From DASQHY01 sp035602605 (GTDB taxonomy: Bacteria > Acidobacteriota > Terriglobia > Acidiferrales > UBA7541), in assembly GCA_035602605.1 (NCBI GenBank), contig DATNLZ010000105.1, forward strand, positions 62,001 through 126,000: a DNA stretch of 64,000 nucleotides, given 5' to 3'. Position 1 is the stretch's first letter, and the number at the start of each line of letters is the position of its first letter. The translations under genes and the position numbers were made by a program. Under the pieces are notes generated by a model. That model did not search any database. It saw only the letters and a program-made list of their open reading frames with translations, and was not told the origin of the DNA. Positions 10,022 through 18,626 of the stretch are shown here, one piece after another.

Positions 10022-10029
10022 CCTTGCTC

Positions 10030-10102
10030 CTATGCGTACCGCAGCGCTACGATCGGATCGACACGGGTGTCGTGTCGCGCCGCGCCGGCAAGCCTCGGCA
10101 GC
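10030..10102 (-). pseudogene. Fossil C-terminal tail of a third ADOP permease
   Basis: Between the stop of the response regulator/phosphatase gene and the start of the next permease, the minus strand reads RLPRLAGAARHDTRVDP then IVALRYA and a TAG stop (10030-10032). This matches the C-terminal signature of the two intact ADOP permeases in the window (RRATRVDPLIALRHQ and RRATRMDPMKALRYE). Nothing upstream of it is permease-like; the phosphatase gene ends at 10103, so only about 24 codons survive. The simplest reading is that another ADOP gene once stood here and was deleted or replaced by the regulator gene. Confidence 0.72.
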
Positions 10103-11266
10103 CTACGCAACACCCAAGATAATCAGCGTAGCGTCATCACTCAGCGTTCCCGCGCAATGACTTCGCACCTCGGCCATCACGGCGTCTCGTAATGTATCGG
10201 CCGAAACCATTCGGTTATGCCTGCCCACTTGCAATAGCCGCTGTAGGCCAAACTCTTCACCGCCCGAATTGGGCGCCTCGACGATGCCGTCAGTAAATAA
10301 AACCAGGCGGTCGCTCTGTCGCAACATAACCGCGGACTGGTCAAAACGCTGCGCCGGAAATTCACCCAAAATCGGCCCACCCTCGCCCAGTAGGTCAAAA
10401 CTGCCATCCGAGTGAAGAAGGATCGGCGCAGGATGCCCGGCGTTGGTGTAGCTCAGGCGACGCTGCGGAGCATCGAGCTGTGCATAGAAAAAGCTAATGA
10501 ATCTTCCATGGGTCATGCGCGTACAAATAGCTGTGTTAACGGTTGCCGCGAGCTCCCGAGGTGCCATTTGCGGTGAGGCCACGGCGCGCACAGTGGCCTG
10601 CAGATGGGACATTAACAGAGCCGCAGGCACACCTTTACCGACGGCGTCGGCAATGCAAAGCGCCACGCTCTCGTCGTTCAATCGCAGGACATCGAAGGAG
10701 TCGCCCCCTACAACGCCGACCGGTTGCCACTCGACAGCGATTTCATAACCGGGGATCCGCGGGATGTGATGGGGCAAGAGTCCCATCTGAATTTCGCGAG
10801 CTTCTTGCATTTCCCCGGGGTGTTTCGCTCTTCTGGCGTGCTCGGCAAGACGTTTTTGGAGCGGGCGACGTAGCTTCGCAAGCAATTGCTCGTTTTCCCA
10901 GGGTTTCTCGATAAAATCGCAAGCGCCGCGCTGCATGGCCTCGACAGCGAGATGGGTGCTCCCCCACGCGGTCATTACAATGATAGGAAGGGTTGTGTCC
11001 ATCGCTTGGATTTGTTCGAGTAGCCGAAGGCCTTCTGTGCCCGACGTGGTGTCCCGCGCATAGTTCAGGTCCATCAGCAAGAGGTCAAACTCGCGAGCGC
11101 GAAGAGCTTCAAGGACCGCGCGTGGCGACGAAACGGCCTCGATCTGGTAGCCCTGTCCCTTTAGGAGCAGTTGCAGCGCGTGCAACAGGTCCGGTTGATC
11201 GTCGGCGATCAGCGTCCGCGGCGATGCCATGATATCGGGCTTCTCCTTTTGCAATTGGGCAATCAT
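10103..11266 (-). CDS. Response regulator with SpoIIE/RsbU-type PP2C phosphatase output
   Basis: A 387-residue cytoplasmic protein. The N-terminal receiver has the acidic pair in LIADDQ, phosphoacceptor in LLLMDLNYARD, T in IVMTAWGS and K in FIEKPWEN. After a short linker helix (EMQEAREIQMGLLP) comes a SpoIIE/RsbU phosphatase domain with VGGDSFDV, CIADAVGKGVPAALLMS, YTNAGHPAP, LFTDGIVEA and SDDATLIIL, the metal-binding aspartate set. Such proteins dephosphorylate anti-anti-sigma factors in partner-switching control. No STAS or anti-sigma kinase gene is in the window. An internal ATG at 11230 (MASPRTLIADDQ) is an equally good start. It is placed between the MacA-like adaptor and the ADOP permease on the same strand. 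Confidence 0.92.
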   Translation of the reverse strand: MIAQLQKEKPDIMASPRTLIADDQPDLLHALQLLLKGQGYQIEAVSSPRAVLEALRAREFDLLLMDLNYARDTTSGTEGLRLLEQIQAMDTTLPIIVMTAWGSTHLAVEAMQRGACDFIEKPWENEQLLAKLRRPLQKRLAEHARRAKHPGEMQEAREIQMGLLPHHIPRIPGYEIAVEWQPVGVVGGDSFDVLRLNDESVALCIADAVGKGVPAALLMSHLQATVRAVASPQMAPRELAATVNTAICTRMTHGRFISFFYAQLDAPQRRLSYTNAGHPAPILLHSDGSFDLLGEGGPILGEFPAQRFDQSAVMLRQSDRLVLFTDGIVEAPNSGGEEFGLQRLLQVGRHNRMVSADTLRDAVMAEVRSHCAGTLSDDATLIILGVA

Positions 11267-11320
11267 TGGTTCCGTCGAGCCTTGTCACCGCGCGCGTCGA
11301 GTGTTCGGGCAATCCTTTAT

Positions 11321-12589
11321 CTATCGGAGCCGTATTCGATCGACGTTGTCGTATGCGGACATGTCCGAAAGAATGACCCGGTCGCCCACCTTTAAGCCAT
11401 CAACCACTTCAATCGTGTTCACCGAGCTGCGCCCGAGCTTGACGTTGACGCGCACGGCCTCGGTGTCATTGAGAGGGCAAGTTGCGCAAACGGTTTTGAA
11501 GATGCCGATGGTGCTGTTGGCCTGCCCGTGAACCGGGCGACCCACGAAGAGCACGTCCTTGAGATTCTCAATCTCGATTGTTCCGTCAACGCTGAGATCC
11601 GGACGCGCGCCGGCGGGAAGAGAGGCATCCAAGGCGACATCGACGGTCACCGTGCCAGCTACGACCGAGGGGTCGATGCGCGACACGTGTCCCGGTACAA
11701 CACCGTTGCGCGTATCGATCGATGCGCTTTGCCCGAGTGCTATATCCTTCGCTTGAGTCTCAGCGATTTTAATTTCAGCCTTCAACTTCTTGGGATCAGC
11801 GGCGCGAGCGAGATTGGTTCCCGGGGTAACTTGCTGCCCTACCTCGACCGGCACCAACTGCAAAACGCCATTGATGCCCGCGCGGACGTGGAGAGCGTCG
11901 ATCTGGCTCCGTCGTAGCCGGTAGAGTGCTTTCTGTTGATCGACACGGGCTTGCTGAGCAAGTAGGCGCTGATTCGCCGAATCGGAAGCAATTCTGGTGC
12001 GCTCATCTTCAAGGGCGCTGCGAATGCCCAGCTGCTCGGCCCTGACTTTGGAAAGCCTGGTAGTTACATCGGCGGCCAATCCTTCTTTGAAAAGTTTCTC
12101 GTCTACCTCCGCCTGAATCTTCGCTTGTTGAAACTCGCCCTTGACTTGCGCTGCGACAGCCTTCTGATTCATCAGTTCGCTGTTGACTTGCACTTTGAGG
12201 GTGGCCAGGTCGGCTTCGGCGCCTTTTAGTTGAAATTCAGCGTCCAGCGCGTCACGTTGCACTTCCGGGTTGCTGAGCTCGAGAATGACCGAGTCGGGCT
12301 TAACCGTCGCCCCAGGACGCAGCACAATAAGCTCAACCCTGGCATTGGTGGTCGCTGGAATCCAGCGGATTTCTTCGGGGACCAGGGTGCCCAGGCCGTG
12401 CATATCGCGAAGCATTGGTCCGCGTTTTACCGTGTCGGGCCAAAGCGTGCCGGCTTCCACCGAAGGGGCCGCTGGTCGGAGACGCGAGAGCCCTAAAGTG
12501 ACTCCTACCAATACGATGACGGTCACGAGACCATAGCTTATCCGCCGGATCTTTTTGGCGCGGGCATTTGACGGGCGTTGTATATCCAT
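11321..12589 (-). CDS. HlyD/MacA-family periplasmic adaptor (membrane fusion protein)
   Basis: A 422-residue inner-membrane anchored periplasmic adaptor. One N-terminal helix (about 15-33, ISYGLVTVIVLVGVTLGLS) follows a basic start. Then come a beta-barrel/lipoyl half motif, a long alpha-helical hairpin (about 115-230, with LKGAEADLATLKVQ and RLLAQQARVDQQKALYRLRR), the second lipoyl half (VRAGINGVLQLVPVEVGQQV) and a C-terminal barrel ending GLKVGDRVILSDMSAYDNVDRIRLR. It would bridge the ADOP permease and an outer-membrane channel. It is the first gene of the operon running down to 6702; its stop is 54 bp from the regulator gene. Confidence 0.93.
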   Translation of the reverse strand: MDIQRPSNARAKKIRRISYGLVTVIVLVGVTLGLSRLRPAAPSVEAGTLWPDTVKRGPMLRDMHGLGTLVPEEIRWIPATTNARVELIVLRPGATVKPDSVILELSNPEVQRDALDAEFQLKGAEADLATLKVQVNSELMNQKAVAAQVKGEFQQAKIQAEVDEKLFKEGLAADVTTRLSKVRAEQLGIRSALEDERTRIASDSANQRLLAQQARVDQQKALYRLRRSQIDALHVRAGINGVLQLVPVEVGQQVTPGTNLARAADPKKLKAEIKIAETQAKDIALGQSASIDTRNGVVPGHVSRIDPSVVAGTVTVDVALDASLPAGARPDLSVDGTIEIENLKDVLFVGRPVHGQANSTIGIFKTVCATCPLNDTEAVRVNVKLGRSSVNTIEVVDGLKVGDRVILSDMSAYDNVDRIRLR

Positions 12590-12890
12590 AAGTGAAATCC
12601 CTGGCCTTCACTGCTAGTAGCGCAACTGGCTCGCCTCCCACTGTAGCACAAATAACATCACTATTATCAGTTGTTTACGCCAGTAATCGGGCTACTCTTA
12701 AGGGTGTAAATGGCCGGTTGTGGGACGCAGTTGTCGCGGAATCGGACATCAACAACAATCTCGATACGGAGATCGCAATTGGCTCGATTTATAGTTGTAA
12801 CCGGAAGATGCTGCAGTTGCTCCAATCGAACGGATGTGATAGGCAACCAGCGCCGGTTTCAGGATCGCAAGGGAAACCTCAGAACGGGCC
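12590..12890. other. Divergent intergenic region
   Basis: About 300 bp between the minus-strand adaptor gene and the plus-strand protease gene, likely containing both promoters. AT-rich patches lie near 12650-12680 and 12760-12800. I see no gene or strong hairpin. Confidence 0.5.
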
Positions 12891-14648
12891 ATGAATCAAA
12901 CGTTGGAAGAAATCATTCTCTTCGTGTCGGGTTCCTCGTCTGGCCTGCTATCGGGCCCCGTGCCGAGCTCGGTATCGGGCGCAACGTCTTTGCCAAGAAT
13001 TCTCTATAACCTTTTAGAGAGTGCTGGTTACAAGGTGGTCGCGGCCGAGTCCGGCGAGGAAGTCCTTAAGGCGGTGCGGGCTGATTCGGTTGCGTTGATC
13101 GTTTTGGATGCCGGGGCAAACCAGGGACCTGATGGCGCGCTGAAGGAGCTGGCACGGGATTCGCTGCTTGCAGAATTGAAAGGCACCGGGACGCTCGCGG
13201 CGGGCCGCGTCATTGTTCTCGGGGGCGACAGTGGGGAGCGCGCCCGGCTTCTCGGTTTGGGCGCCGACGCCGCGCTTCCCGATTCGATTGAGCCTCGCGA
13301 GTTCCTGGCCAACGTGCGCGCGCAGCTTCGGATGCGACGCGAAACCGATGAATTGCGCAGCAAGACGCGCCTCGCCGAGCAGGGCCAGGAGATCGCGCAT
13401 ACGGCATTTAATGCCCTCGCTGTGACAGAAAAAATGGCGCGTGACGCCACCTCGCTGGATCGGCGCCTAAAAATCGGTGTCGCGGCAACCCTCGCAGTGA
13501 CCGCCGCAATGGCCGGGATCTTTTTCTTGTTTTCGCGAAGCGCCAATAAGCAAACCAAGCTGGCCAATGCCGCACTGTCGCAACTCGAGCGAGGACTTAT
13601 ACGCCAGAGAAGTTTCGTGGCCGAGGCTCGCAAGCTGCGCGAAGAAATGCAGCGCTTCGACCAGGCCAGTTCCGACTCGCAAGCGCAGGCACTGCAAAAG
13701 CAAACGCAGGAACTGCGCGCCAAGATCGCTGGCGGTACCACGAGCGACGTGTCGCAATTGCGGCGGCAGCTCGAAGAGAACACTACGCGCTTGCGGCGTA
13801 TCGAGCATGAGAGCAACTCGGCGCAAGACGTGATCCGCAGGCAATCGCCCAGCGTTTGCCTACTTCACGTGGCGGTCGCGTTTCGCGATAAGACCTCCGG
13901 CCAGATGCTGCACTACGCCGGAATCAACTCGCAAGGCGTTCCGCTGGAGGATAGCGACGGCAAAACGATTTACACGCTGGGCGGCAGCGGCCCGGAGGTT
14001 CGCGCTGATTTCTTCGGCACTGGATTTATTGCCGGGGCTGAAGGCCGCATTCTCACGAATCATCACGTGATCGAGCCGTGGTGGAAAAATGACGATTTGA
14101 ATTCCGTCACTCAGCAGAACATGGAACCGGTGATTTCACGGATCAACGCGTATTTTCCGGGCGAGCGGCATGCGATCCCCGTGGAGATACAGAAAATTTC
14201 TACAACGGCTGACCTTGCTATGGTTCAAGGAGCGGCGGGCGTTTTGACGCGTCCGAAGCTGGAGCTGGACGCTAGCGAGCGCGGCGCACTGAGCGGCGAG
14301 CCGATGATTTCGGTAGGTTATGCGACGGGCCTGAGCGCGATTCTGGCGCGGGCCGACGAAGACACCGTGGCTTCCATTGTAAAGACAACCGGCGGCAACA
14401 CGTCGGAAGTGATGGCCGAGCTGGCGCGGCGAAACTTGATCCGGCCGCTTACGACCCAGGGTCACATCGGCGACGTGTTGACCGACAAAATTGTTTTCGA
14501 TGCCGCCACGACTTCAGGCGGCTCCGGGGGACCGCTGTTTAACCAGGACGGGAAGGTCATCGGTGTGACGTTTGCGGTTGTGCGCGGTTTCGGCGGCTCG
14601 AATTTTGGAATACCGATCCGCTTCGCCGTGCCCCTGCTCGAGCGGTGA
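12891..14648 (+). CDS. Membrane-anchored trypsin-like protease with degenerate receiver domain
   Basis: This 585-residue protein has four parts. Residues ~35-150 look like a response-regulator receiver (hydrophobic strand ending in D73 of LIVLDAGAN, later VIVLGGD), but the acidic pair is absent and the conserved lysine position reads LPDSIEP, so it is probably a pseudo-receiver. A transmembrane helix spans about 194-214, followed by a coiled coil (about 225-310, rich in Q/E/R). The C-terminal half is an S1/DegP-like serine protease with H392 (ILTNHHVIEP), D441 (TTADLAMVQ) and S545 (TSGGSGGPLFN); there is no PDZ domain. The topology implies a cytoplasmic N-terminus and periplasmic protease. 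No close family name was recognised. Confidence 0.85.
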   Translation: MNQTLEEIILFVSGSSSGLLSGPVPSSVSGATSLPRILYNLLESAGYKVVAAESGEEVLKAVRADSVALIVLDAGANQGPDGALKELARDSLLAELKGTGTLAAGRVIVLGGDSGERARLLGLGADAALPDSIEPREFLANVRAQLRMRRETDELRSKTRLAEQGQEIAHTAFNALAVTEKMARDATSLDRRLKIGVAATLAVTAAMAGIFFLFSRSANKQTKLANAALSQLERGLIRQRSFVAEARKLREEMQRFDQASSDSQAQALQKQTQELRAKIAGGTTSDVSQLRRQLEENTTRLRRIEHESNSAQDVIRRQSPSVCLLHVAVAFRDKTSGQMLHYAGINSQGVPLEDSDGKTIYTLGGSGPEVRADFFGTGFIAGAEGRILTNHHVIEPWWKNDDLNSVTQQNMEPVISRINAYFPGERHAIPVEIQKISTTADLAMVQGAAGVLTRPKLELDASERGALSGEPMISVGYATGLSAILARADEDTVASIVKTTGGNTSEVMAELARRNLIRPLTTQGHIGDVLTDKIVFDAATTSGGSGGPLFNQDGKVIGVTFAVVRGFGGSNFGIPIRFAVPLLER

Positions 14649-14787
14649 GGCGGCCATCTCCTTCCGCCCCTTTGGGCTCACACATTTCAGTTCTGCTAGG
14701 GGGATACGATGTGAGCAGGCTCTTCCAGGCGGCCAGCCAAATTGACAGAAACGATACGAGATACTAGCATAGCCGTTTATTCATTCC

Positions 14788-15660
14788 TTGGTGGTCATCC
14801 CAGAGCCACAACCGTCCGGGCGGGATCCGTTGAGCAGCGAAACGAAAATCGGAACTATCCTTGACCGTATCGTCGAGGCGCGGCGAGCTGCTGTCGAGCA
14901 CCGCAAGCGCGTGCTGCCCGAAGCTGCGGCGCGCCTCGGCGCAAAAAACGCAACGCCGGTTCGCGGCTTTTGGGCCGCACTGGGCCGCCCTTCGATCAAC
15001 GTGATCGCGGAGCTGAAAAAGGCTTCGCCATCGCGCGGCGTTATTCGCAAAGATTTTGAACCTACACTTCTGGCGCGAGAGCTCGAATCCGCAGGGGCTG
15101 CGGCGCTTTCGGTGTTGACGGAAGAGGAATTTTTCCAAGGCTCGCTGAAACATCTGCGTGAGTCGCGCAAAGCGGTTAAACTTCCGGTGTTGCGAAAGGA
15201 TTTTATTTTCGATCCCTGGCAAGTATGGGAAGCGCGGGCCAACGATGCGGATAGTTTTCTACTCATCGTGGCCATTTTAAGCGACCCCCTATTAGCCGAC
15301 TTGCTCAGGCTTGGCCGGGAACTTGGAATGGAGCCGCTCGTCGAAGCGCACACACGCGAAGAGCTCGTGCGCGCTGTGGATGCGGGCGCAAAAATTATCG
15401 GCGTGAACAACCGCAACTTGAAAACCCTTGATGTCCGAGTTGAGACTTCGTACGAGCTGATTGAGATGATTCCCAATGAGTGCATCGCGGTGTGCGAGTC
15501 CGGCCTCAGCACGAACGATGACCTCCGTGAATTGCGCGCTGCGGGATTTGATGCCTTCCTGATTGGCGAACACTTGATGCAATCGCCCAATCCCGACGCC
15601 GCGCTGCGAGTTTTGCTCGGTGAACCGGAGATGAGCGGGGCGGACTCAGTCCAGGCATAG
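14788..15660 (+). CDS. trpC: Indole-3-glycerol-phosphate synthase
   Basis: TrpC converts CdRP to indole-3-glycerol phosphate in tryptophan synthesis. The 290-residue protein is a TIM barrel with the diagnostic IAELKKASPSRGVIRKDF (substrate lysine), LRKDFIFDPWQV, LVEAHTREEL, IIGVNNRNLKTL and CESGLSTNDDL. The first ~15 residues (MVVIPEPQPSGRDP) precede the usual family start; a TTG at 14830 would give LSSETKIGTILDRIV and a more typical length. It opens the aromatic amino acid gene run; trpF starts two bases after its stop. Confidence 0.96.
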   Translation: MVVIPEPQPSGRDPLSSETKIGTILDRIVEARRAAVEHRKRVLPEAAARLGAKNATPVRGFWAALGRPSINVIAELKKASPSRGVIRKDFEPTLLARELESAGAAALSVLTEEEFFQGSLKHLRESRKAVKLPVLRKDFIFDPWQVWEARANDADSFLLIVAILSDPLLADLLRLGRELGMEPLVEAHTREELVRAVDAGAKIIGVNNRNLKTLDVRVETSYELIEMIPNECIAVCESGLSTNDDLRELRAAGFDAFLIGEHLMQSPNPDAALRVLLGEPEMSGADSVQA

Positions 15661-15662
15661 CG

Positions 15663-16466
15663 ATGGTGCGCGTGAAAATCTGCGGGATTACCAACTGGAG
15701 CGACGCCGCGGTGGCAATCGATGCAGGAGCGGACGCCCTGGGTTTCAATTTTTCCCCACCAAGCCCTCGCGCCGTGACGCCGGCGCGCGCGTGGGACATT
15801 ATTCAAAAGATGCCGCCGTTGGTGGAAGCGGTTGGAGTTTTTGTGAACTGGACGGCAAGCCCAGTTGGCGCACTTGCTCGCGCGCTGCGACTTGGCGCTG
15901 TGCAACTCCATGGGGATGAAAGTCCGGCCGCTGTGGCGCAGTGCGCTGCGGAAGGCGCCTCGGTGTACAGAGTAATCAAGGCCTTTCGTGTTGGCGATAC
16001 CTTTGACTTGCGTCGCCTGGCGCAATACAAAGCTGCTTCCGCATTTCTCCTCGATGGATTCGACGCAAAGCTCTACGGCGGCACAGGCAAGCGCGTTGCA
16101 TTGCGGATCGCGCGACGCGCCAAGAGATTTGGACCGATCATTCTGGCCGGCGGGCTCACGCCAGAAAATGTTGGTCAGGCAATTATGGAAGTACGCCCCT
16201 ATGCCATCGATATTTGCGGCGGCGTGGAAACCAAGCCGGGCCGCAAGGATGCGACGCGCTTGCGGATGTTGATGCGAGCCGTGGAAAAGGCAAATCTGGC
16301 GATAAGCAACAACCGTTCGGCCATCTGCGGTGAGTCACCTATGGACAAGGACATTGAATCTCAGGATGATTCGCATGAAAGGCAGGCTGATTCGCAGCGA
16401 GCGGAATTAAGGTGCCGCGCGGCCACTTCCGCGCTCGCTCGATGGTCCGAAAGAGAAGCGAAATGA
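15663..16466 (+). CDS. trpF: Phosphoribosylanthranilate isomerase with C-terminal extension
   Basis: TrpF isomerises phosphoribosylanthranilate to CdRP. Signature segments are VKICGIT (catalytic Cys7), ADALGFNF, VGVFVN, QLHGDE, KLYGGTG, LAGGLTPENV and AIDICGGVE. The family is about 200-210 residues; this protein has 267, with an extra ~55 residues after position 210 that are hydrophilic and of low complexity (MDKDIESQDDSHERQADSQ). The extension is continuous with the barrel frame and reaches the ATGA overlap with trpB, so it looks like genuine coding sequence rather than an annotation artefact, but no domain is recognised in it. Confidence 0.94.
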   Translation: MVRVKICGITNWSDAAVAIDAGADALGFNFSPPSPRAVTPARAWDIIQKMPPLVEAVGVFVNWTASPVGALARALRLGAVQLHGDESPAAVAQCAAEGASVYRVIKAFRVGDTFDLRRLAQYKAASAFLLDGFDAKLYGGTGKRVALRIARRAKRFGPIILAGGLTPENVGQAIMEVRPYAIDICGGVETKPGRKDATRLRMLMRAVEKANLAISNNRSAICGESPMDKDIESQDDSHERQADSQRAELRCRAATSALARWSEREAK

Positions 16467-17692
16467 GTACCGGTGCAAAAACGTTCCCGGACAGGCGCGG
16501 TCGCTTCGGCCCGTATGGCGGTCGCTACGTTCCCGAAACTCTCGTTGCGCCCCTCGAGGAACTGGAGCGCGCCTACGAGCAGGCCAAAGCCGACCCGGCG
16601 TTTCGGTCGGAGCTCGACGACTTGCTGCGAAATTTCGCTGGTCGTCCCACACCCCTGCAATTTGCCGGACGGCTGACTGCCCATCTCGCCGGCCCGCGCA
16701 TTTATTTGAAGCGCGAAGACTTGCTGCACACCGGAGCGCACAAAATCAACAATTGCCTGGGGCAGGGACTACTCGCGGTGCGCATGAACAAACCGCGCAT
16801 CATTGCCGAAACCGGAGCTGGGCAGCATGGTGTTGCTTCGGCCACTGTTGCGGCTCGCTTGGGTCTTGAGTGCGTCGTGTACATGGGCACCGAAGACATG
16901 GCCCGGCAAAGTTTGAACGTTTCGCGGATGAAGCTGCTGGGAGCCCAGGTCGTCGGGGTGGAATCGGGCAGCCGCACACTGAAAGATGCTGTCAATGAAG
17001 CGATGCGCGATTGGGTAACCAACGTGCGCACGACTCATTATCTACTCGGCTCGGTTCTCGGCGCGCACCCCTACCCAGTGATGGTGCGCGATTTTCATAG
17101 GGTTATTGGCCAGGAGGCGTACGCGCAGATTCTCAAAGCCGAGGGACGCGTCCCAGATTTTCTTTTTGCGTGTGTCGGCGGAGGCTCGAACGCAATCGGG
17201 TTGTTTTACGATTTTCTCGGTGACGCGAACGTAAAAATGGTGGGCATTGAAGCAGGCGGGCGCGGCAAAGGAATTGGCGAACATGCGGCGCGGCTCGCGG
17301 CGGCAGCCGGTTTCTCCGGCGCGCGTCCCGGAATCCTGCAGGGAATGTATTCGTACGTGCTGCAATCCGACGATGGGCAAATTTCGACCACGCATTCGGT
17401 TTCAGCAGGACTCGATTATCCCGCGATTGGCCCCGAGCACGCGTGGCTCGCCGACCAGGGCCGCGCAGAGTATTCGGCGGCAAGCGACGAGGCCGCAATC
17501 GATGCCGCGCGAATTTTGGCGCGTACCGAAGGCATTATTCCTGCGCTCGAAAGCGCGCACGCGATTGCCGGGCTCATCGAGCGTGTGCCGAAAATGACGC
17601 ACCAGCAAACGGTGATCGTGAATCTTTCCGGGCGCGGCGACAAGGATATGGATATTTACGCGCGTCACTTCGGCGCGATGACCAGCTCTTGA
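16463..17692 (+). CDS. trpB: Tryptophan synthase beta chain
   Basis: TrpB condenses indole and serine using PLP. The 409-residue protein starts MSTGAKTFPDRRGRFGPYGGRYVPETL and carries the PLP lysine in HTGAHKINNCLGQ, the glycine-rich phosphate site CVGGGSNAIG and the C-terminal VNLSGRGDKDM. The ATG at 16463 overlaps the trpF stop as ATGA (16463-16466), indicating translational coupling; an upstream in-frame GTG at 16412 would place 17 atypical residues on the protein. It forms the alpha2beta2 complex with the product of trpA, which begins 44 bp downstream. Confidence 0.97.
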   Translation: MSTGAKTFPDRRGRFGPYGGRYVPETLVAPLEELERAYEQAKADPAFRSELDDLLRNFAGRPTPLQFAGRLTAHLAGPRIYLKREDLLHTGAHKINNCLGQGLLAVRMNKPRIIAETGAGQHGVASATVAARLGLECVVYMGTEDMARQSLNVSRMKLLGAQVVGVESGSRTLKDAVNEAMRDWVTNVRTTHYLLGSVLGAHPYPVMVRDFHRVIGQEAYAQILKAEGRVPDFLFACVGGGSNAIGLFYDFLGDANVKMVGIEAGGRGKGIGEHAARLAAAAGFSGARPGILQGMYSYVLQSDDGQISTTHSVSAGLDYPAIGPEHAWLADQGRAEYSAASDEAAIDAARILARTEGIIPALESAHAIAGLIERVPKMTHQQTVIVNLSGRGDKDMDIYARHFGAMTSS

Positions 17693-17736
17693 GGTACGTG
17701 GGTTCAGTGCGATAGCCAGTTCAGTCCGTTCCCAGG

Positions 17737-18615
17737 ATGCGTCCATCAATGAGCGCGGTGACCATGCCCAGTGCAACTTCGATTCCCTCTCCCAAGCGCA
17801 TCGCGCGACGTTTCGATGAGCTGCGCAAGACTGGAGAGCTTGGTCTTGTTGCGTATATCACGGCCGGTGATCCTTCGCTTGCTGCCACCGAGAAAATCGT
17901 CCTTTCGCTTGCGGAAGCTGGGGCCGACATCATTGAGCTTGGCGTGCCGTTCAGCGATCCGCTCGCGGACGGTCCCACAATTCAGCGCGCCAGCGAGCGT
18001 GCGTTGCGAAGCGGCACGAGTCTCCGCGGAGTACTCGATCTGGTAGCGCGGCTCCGGCAAAAAACCGACGTACCACTCGTGGTGTTCAGCTATTTCAATC
18101 CTGTTCTGCAAATGGGATTAAGCAACTTTGCGGAACGCGCCGCATCTGCGGGTGCGGACGGCGTCTTGATCACCGACCTGACGCCCGAGGAAGCTGGCGA
18201 GTATCGAAACGCAAGTACCGCCAAGGGACTCGACACAATTTTTCTGGCTGCGCCGACTTCCCCCGATGACCGCCTCGCGAAAATCGCGGCGGTCTCCAGC
18301 GGATTCCTGTATTTGATTTCGCGTACCGGCGTAACCGGCGCGAAAGAAACATTGCCGGATGATTTGCCGGAACTGGTTCGGCGGACCCGTCGGGTGACTT
18401 CGTTGCCGCTTGCGGTTGGCTTCGGCATTTCGCTCCCCGGTCATGTTTCCATACTCGGGGGATTGGCCGATGCCGCCGTAGTGGGTTCCGCGCTGGTCGC
18501 GGAAATCGAGCGGGCCCGCTCGACCGAAGCCGCGTGCCGAGGGAGCAGTAAGCTCGTACATTCTTTGAAGCAGGCGGCGCGGAAAGGAATGAGCCGCCGC
18601 GACGCTTCGCCGTGA
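17737..18615 (+). CDS. trpA: Tryptophan synthase alpha chain
   Basis: TrpA cleaves indole-3-glycerol phosphate to indole and G3P. The 292-residue TIM barrel has LVAYITAGDPS, the catalytic Glu in IIELGVPFSDPLADGPTIQ with the catalytic Asp in the same segment, VVFSYFNPVLQMG, YLISRTGVTGAK and AVGFGIS. Several in-frame starts exist (17737, 17749, 17764); the conserved part begins at SPKRIARRFDELR. The C-terminal ~25 residues (SLKQAARKGMSRRDASP) extend slightly past the usual end. Its TGA overlaps a possible GTG start for the chorismate mutase gene, whose better ATG lies 11 bp downstream. Confidence 0.96.
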   Translation: MRPSMSAVTMPSATSIPSPKRIARRFDELRKTGELGLVAYITAGDPSLAATEKIVLSLAEAGADIIELGVPFSDPLADGPTIQRASERALRSGTSLRGVLDLVARLRQKTDVPLVVFSYFNPVLQMGLSNFAERAASAGADGVLITDLTPEEAGEYRNASTAKGLDTIFLAAPTSPDDRLAKIAAVSSGFLYLISRTGVTGAKETLPDDLPELVRRTRRVTSLPLAVGFGISLPGHVSILGGLADAAVVGSALVAEIERARSTEAACRGSSKLVHSLKQAARKGMSRRDASP

Positions 18616-18626
18616 GGTGTACGCGA

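Noticed and set aside
14676..14716. Inverted repeat GCTCACA/TGTGAGC upstream of trpC as a trp operator
   Set aside because: Only 7 bp per arm with a 27-base loop; no match to a known trp regulator site and close to the protease stop.
14781..16025. Long minus-strand open frame opposite trpC and trpF
   Set aside because: The plus strand encodes clearly conserved enzymes over the whole interval; the antisense translation is Ser/Arg-rich with no family features.
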